NCBI GenBank assembly: GCA_036652035.1
Contig: JAVVWR010000062.1
Location: 1 to 16,916 of the forward strand
Length of the DNA: 16,916 nucleotides
Reading direction: 5' to 3'
Source of the DNA: JAEZVV01 sp036652035
Lineage (GTDB): Bacteria > Pseudomonadota > Gammaproteobacteria > Burkholderiales > Burkholderiaceae_F
This document shows positions 1 to 5,960 of this stretch, piece after piece. The first letter of the stretch is position 1, and the number at the start of each line of letters is the position of its first letter. The position numbers and the translations under genes were made by a program. The notes under the pieces were generated by a model that was given only the letters and a program-made list of their open reading frames with translations, was not told where the DNA came from and did not search any database.

Positions 1-136
1 CCGCGGTCAGTGTGGCAACGCGACCGGCGAAGCCGTCCTTGTCGCCGTGCGGGTTGCCGTGCTGGTTGCTGGACTGAGCCGGGTGCTCGATTTCATGGTC
101 GTGCGGACCATGGCCGTGGAAATGCCCTGCTGACAT
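1..136 (-). CDS. DUF4337-type protein, N-terminal fragment (cut by window edge)
   Basis: The frame opens at ATG 136-134 and runs off the left edge, so only the first 45 residues are visible. They begin MSAGHFHGHGPHDHEIEH and contain eight histidines in the first 30 positions (5, 7, 9, 12, 14, 18, 26, 30), followed by DGFAGRVATLTA. I recognise this His-rich start followed by a DGF(A/S)GR-(I/V)A segment from DUF4337 family membrane proteins, whose function is unknown; the membrane-spanning part would lie outside the window. A purine-rich AGAGAG about ten bases upstream of the ATG can act as ribosome binding site. The gene follows folA by 27 bp on the same strand, so it is probably the last visible member of the thyA operon. 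The His cluster suggests metal binding, which is inference only. Confidence 0.7.
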   Translation of the reverse strand, partial: MSAGHFHGHGPHDHEIEHPAQSSNQHGNPHGDKDGFAGRVATLTA

Positions 137-163
137 CGATAGAACTCTCTGGACTTCATAAAA

Positions 164-664
164 CTACGCGACGTCTGGTGCGCGCTCGTAGGTGATGAAG
201 TCGAACGACCAGGGGCGGCTCGCGGTTGACGCGTGATGCTCGCGCGCCGTTTCGTGCCAGTGGGCGGGATCGGGGGTGGGAAAGTGCGCGTCGCCGTCGA
301 AGTCGGCAGCGATCTCGGTCAGGTACAGGCGGCTCGCGTTCGCCATGGCCTGGGCGTAGAGCTCGCCGCCGCCGATCACGAACACCTCAGGCTCCGCGGC
401 CACCCGCGCGTAGGCCGCGGCCAGGCTGGTGGCGAGTTCCGCGCCCGGCGCCAGGTAGGCGGGGTTGCGGGTGACGACGATATTGCGCCGGCCCGGCAGT
501 GGCCGGCCGATCGACTCCCAGGTCTTGCGTCCCATGATGATGGGCTTGCCGAGTGTGGTGCGCTTGAAGTGCGCAAGGTCTTCCGGCAGATGCCAGGGCA
601 TCCTGCCCTGATACCCGATGACGCCGTTGCGCGCACGCGCAACGATCAGACTGACTTGGCTCAT
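164..664 (-). CDS. folA: Dihydrofolate reductase
   Basis: This gene encodes the NADPH-dependent reduction of dihydrofolate to tetrahydrofolate, which regenerates the cofactor oxidised by thymidylate synthase. The 166-residue product is close to the usual bacterial length of about 160. It shows the substrate-site segment PWHLPEDL (residues 23-30), whose Asp29 corresponds to the catalytic Asp27 of the E. coli enzyme. It also has the NADPH-binding stretch MGRKTWESIGRPLPGR from residue 44, VIGGGELY (96-103) and a C-terminal F-T-Y-E strand. The start ATG overlaps the stop of the upstream NTPase gene as ATGA, indicating translational coupling, and an AAGGA lies about nine bases upstream. It is the third gene of the thyA-NTPase-folA unit. 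No trimethoprim-resistance signature can be judged from sequence alone. Confidence 0.97.
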   Translation of the reverse strand: MSQVSLIVARARNGVIGYQGRMPWHLPEDLAHFKRTTLGKPIIMGRKTWESIGRPLPGRRNIVVTRNPAYLAPGAELATSLAAAYARVAAEPEVFVIGGGELYAQAMANASRLYLTEIAADFDGDAHFPTPDPAHWHETAREHHASTASRPWSFDFITYERAPDVA

Positions 665-1185
665 GCGGCCTGTCCTTGTGCGAGCCAGGTCGCGAGCCGG
701 TCAGCCGCGTCGTCCAGCGATTGGAGATGAAGCTTGCGGCCGGGGTAGGCCGCAAACAGCGCGCGGTGCGCGGCCCACGAGCATGCGTCGGCGCGCTGGT
801 AGTAGGCGCGAACCCAGTCGCGCAGCGCCGGCAGCAGTTGCTGCTGATCGGCGGCGCTGGCGTATTTCTCGGGCTCCCAGGGGCGCGCTTCGGTGTTGGC
901 GAGACAGACCTCAAGCCCGGGGTCAAGCAGCAGCAGCGCGTTGGCGCGCTCCGCGGCGCGGCCCGCCATTTCGCCGTAACAGCCTTCGACGATCCAGCTG
1001 GGGTGATGCGCCAGGAAAACCTCGAGGTCGGCGATCACGGCAGCCGGCTCGCGCGCTTCGGCGATCTCGCCCGGGGCCCAGAAAATCTCGTCGAGTTCGA
1101 GCCGCAGCGAGTTGAATCGCGCCGCGAGCTGACGTGCCAGCGTGGTCTTGCCGCTGCCCGAGTTGCCGACGATCACCAGCCGCAT
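661..1185 (-). CDS. Small P-loop NTPase, adenylate/shikimate kinase-like
   Basis: The 174-residue protein opens with a Walker A loop, GNSGSGKT, at residues 7-14, directly after the first beta strand. Next come LDEIFW (31-36), WIVEG (64-68, a likely substrate or lid position) and a hydrophobic strand LLLLDP (84-89) resembling Walker B. The overall form is that of small P-loop kinases often annotated as AAA-family ATPase or as topology-modulation or adenylate-kinase-like proteins; the substrate is not known. A GGGAAGG ribosome binding site lies about eight bases upstream of the ATG. The gene starts 12 bp after thyA stops and its TGA overlaps the folA start. Its position between thyA and folA suggests a nucleotide- or folate-related role, but that is inference from context. 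The kinase fold assignment is firm and the specific function is open. Confidence 0.85.
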   Translation of the reverse strand: MRLVIVGNSGSGKTTLARQLAARFNSLRLELDEIFWAPGEIAEAREPAAVIADLEVFLAHHPSWIVEGCYGEMAGRAAERANALLLLDPGLEVCLANTEARPWEPEKYASAADQQQLLPALRDWVRAYYQRADACSWAAHRALFAAYPGRKLHLQSLDDAADRLATWLAQGQAA

Positions 1186-1197
1186 GCGATGCCTTCC

Positions 1198-1992
1198 CTA
1201 GACCGCCACCGGCGCCTTGATGTGCGGGTGCGGGTCGTAGCCTTCGATGGCGAAATCTTCAAACACGTAGTCGAACAGGCTGGGCGGCCGCCGCGCAATC
1301 ACGAGCTTGGGGTAGGCGCGCGCCTCGCGCGCGAGCTGCTCTTGGACCTGATCGAAGTGATTCGAATAGATGTGGCAGTCGCCACCGGTCCAGACGAAGT
1401 CGCCCACCTCCAGGTCGCACTGCTGCGCCACCATGTGGGTAAGCAAGGCGTAGCTGGCGATGTTGAAGGGCACGCCGAGGAAGATGTCGCAGCTGCGCTG
1501 GTAGAGCTGGCAGCTGAGCTTGCCCTCGGCCACGTAGAACTGGAACAGCAGGTGGCAGGGCGGCAGCGCCATCTGCGGCAGATCGGAGACGTTCCAGGCC
1601 GAGACGATCAGGCGGCGCGAATCCGGGTTGTTCTTGATCTGGTCGAGCACTTGCGTGATCTGGTCGATGTGGCCGCCCTCGGGCGTGGGCCATGATCGCC
1701 ACTGCACGCCGTAGACGGGCCCAAGTTCGCCGTCGGCGCGCGCCCATTCGTCCCAGATCGTGACCTTGTTGTCGCGCAGGTAAGCGACATTGGAGTCGCC
1801 TTTGAGGAACCACAGCAGTTCGTGGATGATCGAGCGCAGGTGCAGTTTCTTGGTCGTGACCAGAGGAAAGCCCTCGGCCAGATTGAAGCGCATCTGGTGG
1901 CCGAAGACCGAGCGCGTGCCGGTGCCGGTGCGATCGGTCTTGGTGACGCCGTGTTCGTAGACATGGCGCATGAAATCTTCGTACTGTCTCAT
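1198..1992 (-). CDS. thyA: Thymidylate synthase
   Basis: This enzyme methylates dUMP to dTMP using 5,10-methylenetetrahydrofolate, releasing dihydrofolate that the folA product then reduces. The 264-residue protein has the same length as the E. coli enzyme. It keeps DRTGTGT with phosphate-binding Arg21, the WDEWA segment (80-84), and the nucleophile Cys146 in LPPCH. QRSCD and DCHIYSNH follow in the dUMP-binding region, and the C-terminus is APVAV. The start ATG is the conserved MRQYEDFMRHV beginning. It heads the operon with the P-loop NTPase and folA. The 96 bp between it and the divergent hydrolase gene must hold its promoter. An AT-richer GATAAAAT lies just upstream of the ATG, but I cannot identify a convincing -35 partner. 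Confidence 0.98.
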   Translation of the reverse strand: MRQYEDFMRHVYEHGVTKTDRTGTGTRSVFGHQMRFNLAEGFPLVTTKKLHLRSIIHELLWFLKGDSNVAYLRDNKVTIWDEWARADGELGPVYGVQWRSWPTPEGGHIDQITQVLDQIKNNPDSRRLIVSAWNVSDLPQMALPPCHLLFQFYVAEGKLSCQLYQRSCDIFLGVPFNIASYALLTHMVAQQCDLEVGDFVWTGGDCHIYSNHFDQVQEQLAREARAYPKLVIARRPPSLFDYVFEDFAIEGYDPHPHIKAPVAV

Positions 1993-2127
1993 CCGTTCAT
2001 TTTATCGGCTCGCTGGCCGACTGAAGAAAACCCTGAACACTTCGTTGTTCCGCGCCGACGCCTCGCACCCTGATTCGAGCGTTGCGGCATGCGCATCAAC
2101 CCCGATCGACCCGACCCACAGGACCGC
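1993..2127. promoter_or_regulatory. Divergent intergenic region between thyA and the hydrolase gene
   Basis: The two genes point away from each other here, so promoters for both directions are expected. On the minus strand GATAAAAT sits within about 15 bases of the thyA ATG and is the only AT-rich hexamer-like element. No well-spaced -35/-10 pair is convincing on either strand. The 3' part (2089-2127) would be coding if the hydrolase used its earlier ATG. The call rests on gene arrangement and not on a recognised motif. Confidence 0.35.
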
Positions 2128-3582
2128 ATGAAGTTCGCCCGACATCTCGTTTTTGCTCTTGGCTATGCGCTGTTTGGCGTGGTGGTCGCCGGCCTGGTGG
2201 CCTACGGTTTTTATGTCAGTGGCCTGCCAACGCTCTCGCGCTGGCACAGCCTCGAGCTCCAGCAGGAGTTCCGCGCCGGCGACGGCACGCGCACCTGGGT
2301 GCAGTGGCTCGCCAAGGAAGACGCGGTCTTTGCCGAACTCAAGCAGAAGATCTATGCCCGCCCGCAGGCGGGCGAAGGGCAGATCGCCTCGCGCTATACC
2401 GCCGGGGCCTTGGCCGATCCCACCAAAGAGGCGTTCGACTGGAACCGCAGCTTCGAGCTGCCGGCCAAGAATCCGCGCGGCGGCATTCTCCTGATCCACG
2501 GTCTGTCCGACTCGCCCTACAGCCTGCGCGGTTTGGCCGAGCAGATGAACGCCGCGGGCTGGACCGTGGTGGCGCTGCGCCTGCCCGGCCACGGCGCTCT
2601 GCCATCGGGCCTGCGTGACGTGAGCTGGCAGGACTGGGCGGAAGCGGTCCGCGTCGCGGCGCGCCATTTGAAGCAATCGGTGGGTGACAAGCCGATCCTG
2701 CTCGCCGGCTATTCGACCGGTGCCGCGCTTGCGCTCGAGTATTCGCTCGCCCGTCTGCAGGGCGAGGATCTGCCCGCGGCTGCCGGTCTGGTGCTCTTCT
2801 CGCCCGCGATCGAGGTCTCGCCGGCGGCCAAGTACGCCGTGTGGCAGGCGCGGGTGGCGCACTGGCTGGGTATTCCGGAACTCGAATGGACCGACGTCGA
2901 ACCCGAGTACGACCCCTACAAGTTCAACAGCTTCACCGTCAACGCGGGCGATCAGGTCTACCGGCTGACCCAGCGCATCCAGGCTCAGCTGGGTTCAATC
3001 GGCAAGGGCGCTCCGGTGGCGGGCATGCCGACCATTCTTGCGTTCCAGTCAGTGGCCGACGCCACCGTATCGACCCCCGCGGTGGTGCGAAAACTGCTCG
3101 CCCGTCTGGCGTCCGATGGCCATGAGCTGGTGCTCTACGACATCAATCGTCACGCCGACGCCCGCCCGTTCTACAAGCCGGGCGCGCTCGAGATTCGCGA
3201 GAACCTGCTCGCCGGCGATCCGCTTGCGTTTACCTTGACCGCGCTCGCCAACGAATCGGCCGAGAGCGGCAAGATCAATGAACTTCGGCGCCGCGCCGGG
3301 CAGCGTGAGAAAGAGGTTCGCTCCACGGGGCTGGCCTGGCCGTCGGGCGTTTTTTCGCTGTCGCACGTGGCTCTGCCCTTTAGCCCGGCCGATCCGGTGT
3401 ATGGCGCTCTGCGGCCGGAGATCAGCACCTTGCCCTATCTTGGCCGGATCGAGGTGCAGGGCGAACGCGGCGCGTTGGCCGTGCCCTCCGGCGCCTTGCT
3501 GCGTCTGCGCCACAACCCCTTCCACGCCTATCAGGCCGAACGCATCGACCATTTCTCCGACCTGATCGCGCGGCGCAAGTAA
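2128..3582 (+). CDS. Membrane-anchored alpha/beta hydrolase (serine hydrolase)
   Basis: I place the start at ATG 2128 because AGGA (2120-2123) precedes it and because the protein then begins MKFARHLVFALGYALFG, a short basic stretch followed by one transmembrane segment. An in-frame ATG at 2089 would add 13 residues without a visible ribosome binding site. Counting from 2128, the product is 484 residues. It has the oxyanion strand LLIHGLSDSPYSLRGLA near 121-137, PGHG near 153, and the nucleophile elbow GYSTG with Ser196. A candidate acid is Asp311 in SVADATV, and candidate histidines are His341 (NRHAD) and His413 (SHVALPF). It is probably a lipase- or esterase-like enzyme facing the periplasm; the substrate is unknown. 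About 120 residues follow the core before the end, longer than a minimal monoglyceride-lipase fold. It appears monocistronic. Confidence 0.85.
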   Translation: MKFARHLVFALGYALFGVVVAGLVAYGFYVSGLPTLSRWHSLELQQEFRAGDGTRTWVQWLAKEDAVFAELKQKIYARPQAGEGQIASRYTAGALADPTKEAFDWNRSFELPAKNPRGGILLIHGLSDSPYSLRGLAEQMNAAGWTVVALRLPGHGALPSGLRDVSWQDWAEAVRVAARHLKQSVGDKPILLAGYSTGAALALEYSLARLQGEDLPAAAGLVLFSPAIEVSPAAKYAVWQARVAHWLGIPELEWTDVEPEYDPYKFNSFTVNAGDQVYRLTQRIQAQLGSIGKGAPVAGMPTILAFQSVADATVSTPAVVRKLLARLASDGHELVLYDINRHADARPFYKPGALEIRENLLAGDPLAFTLTALANESAESGKINELRRRAGQREKEVRSTGLAWPSGVFSLSHVALPFSPADPVYGALRPEISTLPYLGRIEVQGERGALAVPSGALLRLRHNPFHAYQAERIDHFSDLIARRK

Positions 3583-3637
3583 AACGGCGTGGCTGACTCA
3601 TGCGTGGCGATCACGCTCGGCTTCTTGGTCATGTCGA

Positions 3638-3652
3638 GGCGGTTTCGCCGCC
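3638..3652. terminator. Weak hairpin downstream of the hydrolase gene
   Basis: GGCGG (3638-3642) and CCGCC (3648-3652) can form a five-base stem around a TTTCG loop about 55 bp after the hydrolase stop. No T-tract follows, so it is not a standard intrinsic terminator. It could still slow or end transcription. Low confidence. Confidence 0.25.
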
Positions 3653-3695
3653 CAGACTGAAGCCCGCGCGACTCCCAACCTCACCCCTTTGTCGC

Positions 3696-3712
3696 CGCGG
3701 GCTCCGCCCGCG
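3696..3712. repeat. REP-like GC palindrome, solitary copy
   Basis: CGCGGGC (3696-3702), TCC, GCCCGCG (3706-3712) form a perfect seven-base stem with a three-base loop. A C·A mismatch and three further pairs (TCG with CGA) can extend the stem. The stems are identical to those repeated in the cluster upstream of selA (14464-14659), so this looks like a dispersed copy of the same element. It lies between the hydrolase stop and the DUF2164 gene and has no following T-tract. Confidence 0.7.
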
Positions 3713-3764
3713 ACGAGCTTGACGCGCAAGCCGGTATCGGCCCGATGGATCGGACACCAAAATC

Positions 3765-4037
3765 ATGAGCATTGAACTGACAAAAGAAGTTCGCGCCGCG
3801 GCGATCGTTTCGATCGAACGCTATTTTCTCGACGAGCGTGACGAGCGCATCGGCAGCCTGGCCGCGCGCGGCCTGCTCGAATTTTTCCTCAAGGAAATCG
3901 GCCCCAGCGTCTACAACCAGGCCGTGACCGATGCCCAGGAGCGGCTGCAGGCGCGCGTGCTGGAACTCGACATCGAGGTGCACGAAGACGAGTTCCAGTA
4001 CTGGCATCCGTCCGCCCGCCTCAAACGACGCCCTTGA
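3765..4037 (+). CDS. DUF2164 family protein
   Basis: This 90-residue protein begins MSIELTKEVRAAAIVSIERYF. It continues with a block resembling IGSLAARGLLEFFLKEIGPS and ends with EDEFQYWHPSARLKRRP. I recognise this as the DUF2164 pattern (start MSIEL-KEVR, then a GxLxAxxLLxFFLxEIGPxVYNQAVxDAQ core, then a DEFQYW end). These are small soluble proteins, probably mostly helical, of unknown function. The ATG at 3765 matches the conserved family start, although no strong ribosome binding site is visible. The gene converges on the hupE-like gene, and the two coding regions overlap by 17 bp at their 3' ends (4021-4037), leaving no room for a terminator between them. It may be transcribed from its own promoter in the 182-bp gap upstream, but I see no clear promoter motif. 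Confidence 0.88.
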   Translation: MSIELTKEVRAAAIVSIERYFLDERDERIGSLAARGLLEFFLKEIGPSVYNQAVTDAQERLQARVLELDIEVHEDEFQYWHPSARLKRRP

Positions 4038-5067
4038 ATAGCATGGCGATACGCTGGATGGCCCAGAAGGCGCCGAGCGAGCCGACCCAATAGCCCGGCA
4101 GGCGCTGCAAAAGGACGAGCCACTGAGCGGGCCACTGAGCGGGCCATTGCCGGCATAGCCGGTGGAACGCCGATTCCAGCGCGAGGATCACGGCCACAAA
4201 TCCAAGCTGGCCGGCTTCCACTCCCAAGTTAAAGAGCAACAAGGCGAGCGGAATCTCGTCCTTGGGGATGCCGAGCTCAAGCAGCCCGCTGGCGAACCCC
4301 AGCCCATGCAAGAGCCCGAAGGCAAAAGCCACGGCCCAGGGGTGGCGGATCGTGAAGCTGGTGCCGCCGCGCCAGCGGCGCACGATTTCGAGCGCCAGAA
4401 AGAGAATGGATAGGGCGATCAGGGCCTCGATCAGCGCTGGCGAAATCGCTACCTGGCCCACGGTGGCCGCCGCCAGCGTGATGCTGTGAGCGAGCGTGAA
4501 CGCGCTCACGGTTTTGATCAGCATCCAGCGGTCGCGAACGATGAGCAGGAGCCCCAACACAAAGAGCAGATGGTCAAAGCCGGTCAGGATGTGTTCGACC
4601 CCGAGGCGGAAATAGACCCCGGCGCCGTGCTCCGTGCTGGCGGTCGGTTGCAGCGTTACCGACGGCTGGAGTGGCTTGAGCACGTGAGTCTCGACCCGAC
4701 CGCTGTGGTGTTGCACCCGCACCAGCACATCGGTGGCAAAGGCCGAAAGCCCATCGACGGCAAGGATTTGTCCAGCCAGGCCGTTGGGGCACTCGAGCGT
4801 CGCGGTGTCGATCCAGGCGGTGTCGGCGCGGCTCGAGCGCGCCTCGCCTAGCAGGCGGCAGGACGCGGGGAAGACCGGCGCAATCGGCATCCGGCGGTCC
4901 GAGCGACCGATCGAGGGCAGCTTCCAGCTCAGCGCGTAAGTTCCCGGCGTGCCTTCTCTCAGATCGAGAAAGGCCGGCTGAAGTTCGTGCGCGGCCAGGC
5001 GCGGCGCGAGCAGGGCCGCAGTGATCGCCAGCGCCACGGCCAAGATCAGGCGGCCGATGGCGTTCAC
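4021..5067 (-). CDS. HupE/UreJ-type membrane protein with periplasmic N-domain
   Basis: I choose the GTG at 5067-5065, which overlaps the stop of the upstream PPIase gene as GTGA. It gives a 348-residue protein that begins with a signal peptide (about residues 1-26, ending ARLAA-HELQP in style). An upstream ATG at 5166 would add 33 residues without hydrophobic character. Residues 27-150 form a soluble, probably periplasmic domain with two cysteines (70, 93). The remainder has about six membrane segments carrying HILTGFDHLLFV (159-170), TLAHSITL (191-198), FGLLHGLGFA (250-259) and LLLFNLGVEAGQL (276-288), the pattern of the HupE/UreJ_2 family. HupE/UreJ proteins are linked to nickel or other metal entry in some bacteria, but that role here is inference. 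It is the last gene of the five-gene unit. A WPAQ repeat at 308-315 reflects a short DNA tandem repeat. Confidence 0.88.
   Translation of the reverse strand: MNAIGRLILAVALAITAALLAPRLAAHELQPAFLDLREGTPGTYALSWKLPSIGRSDRRMPIAPVFPASCRLLGEARSSRADTAWIDTATLECPNGLAGQILAVDGLSAFATDVLVRVQHHSGRVETHVLKPLQPSVTLQPTASTEHGAGVYFRLGVEHILTGFDHLLFVLGLLLIVRDRWMLIKTVSAFTLAHSITLAAATVGQVAISPALIEALIALSILFLALEIVRRWRGGTSFTIRHPWAVAFAFGLLHGLGFASGLLELGIPKDEIPLALLLFNLGVEAGQLGFVAVILALESAFHRLCRQWPAQWPAQWLVLLQRLPGYWVGSLGAFWAIQRIAMLFKGVV
4121..4148. repeat. 12-bp tandem repeat inside the hupE-like gene
   Basis: CACTGAGCGGGC occurs twice head to tail (4121-4132 and 4133-4144), with the next few bases continuing as a degenerate copy. 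On the coding strand it yields QWPAQWPAQW between the last membrane segments. The repeat is in frame, so copy-number change would add or remove four residues without frameshift. Confidence 0.85.
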
Positions 5068-5918
5068 GAGGGCGTGGCTCCGCTGCGCTTGACCGTGATC
5101 GAGTACTTCGTTTGCAGACGCTCGAAGACGGCTTGAGAAAGTTCCTGGCGCTGCCGGTTCTGCCATTCGCGCTCGACCAGAGGCCGCACGTGTTCCAGCG
5201 CTGGCTGCTGTTCGCGCTCGATCGATTCGAGCCGAACGAGGTGGACGCCGAACCCCGATTTCAGCGGCCCGACCCAGCGGCCAAGCGGTTGCTCGACCGC
5301 TTGCTCGGCGAACTGGGTGCCAAAGATGCGCTCCAGTTCGGATTTCGAAACGCCTTCGTAGCGCGGCTCCAGCAGCAACAGACGGTCGCCGATGGCCGCG
5401 GCTTCGGTGTCCCCGCGCTGCGTATTGAGTGTGGCCAAGAGCCGGCCGACCTCGGCGTCGATCGAAGCGGGCCGCCGACTGGGGTCGAGGTAGATCTGGG
5501 TCAGAGTCAGGCGTGGCTCGACGGCGAAATCGGCCGCGTGTTGGTTGAGATAGGCCGCGAGTTCAGCGTCCGATGGCTCGATGTTGGCTGCCTCGGCGAT
5601 GAACTCCATTTTCTGCTGCAAGCGGCGGCGGATCATGGCGTCATCACGGTCGAGTCCGAGCGCGAGCGCTTCCCGGACCAGCACTTCCTCGCGGATGTGA
5701 GAGGCGATCAGCCCCTCGATTTCTTCGGGCGTGGGCGGGCGCATCCACACCCGCTGAAAGTTCTGGCCGAGGCTGCGCACTTGCGCTTCGGTGACGACGA
5801 TCTCGCTCGGCGGCGTGGCCGCGTTCGGGCGCAGATGCGAGTCGATCAGGGCCAGCAAGGCCCCCAGGATCAGGAAATGGACGAGAGGCTCTTTCAGAAG
5901 CGATTGGAGTCGGTGCAT
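5064..5918 (-). CDS. Membrane-anchored parvulin-type peptidyl-prolyl isomerase
   Basis: The 284-residue protein starts MHRLQSLLKEPLVHFLILGALLALIDSH, an anchor of the kind seen at the start of EpsD/PpiD-like rotamases. A helical chaperone-like region follows (about 40-130; PTPEEIEGLIASHIREEVLVREALALGLDRDD), with the typical SurA/PpiC spacing of basic and acidic residues. A PpiC-type rotamase domain then spans about 135-250, containing RLTLTQIYLD and VGPLKSGFGVHLVRLESIE. The C-terminal part is a charged helix. It likely helps fold exported proteins on the periplasmic side. The two DUF3604 proteins and the barrel encoded just upstream are natural candidate clients, which is inference from position. 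It begins 42 bp after the second DUF3604 gene and its stop overlaps the start of the hupE-like gene. The ribosome binding site is weak (CGGGA). Confidence 0.87.
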   Translation of the reverse strand: MHRLQSLLKEPLVHFLILGALLALIDSHLRPNAATPPSEIVVTEAQVRSLGQNFQRVWMRPPTPEEIEGLIASHIREEVLVREALALGLDRDDAMIRRRLQQKMEFIAEAANIEPSDAELAAYLNQHAADFAVEPRLTLTQIYLDPSRRPASIDAEVGRLLATLNTQRGDTEAAAIGDRLLLLEPRYEGVSKSELERIFGTQFAEQAVEQPLGRWVGPLKSGFGVHLVRLESIEREQQPALEHVRPLVEREWQNRQRQELSQAVFERLQTKYSITVKRSGATPS

Positions 5919-5960
5919 GCGGCATCCCGGTGCGGAAAAGTCAGGGGCTGTCGGTCTGAT

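Noticed and set aside
676..1695. Plus-strand open frame of 339 codons opposite thyA and the NTPase gene
   Set aside because: Overlaps two strongly supported genes across their junction; shadow frame.
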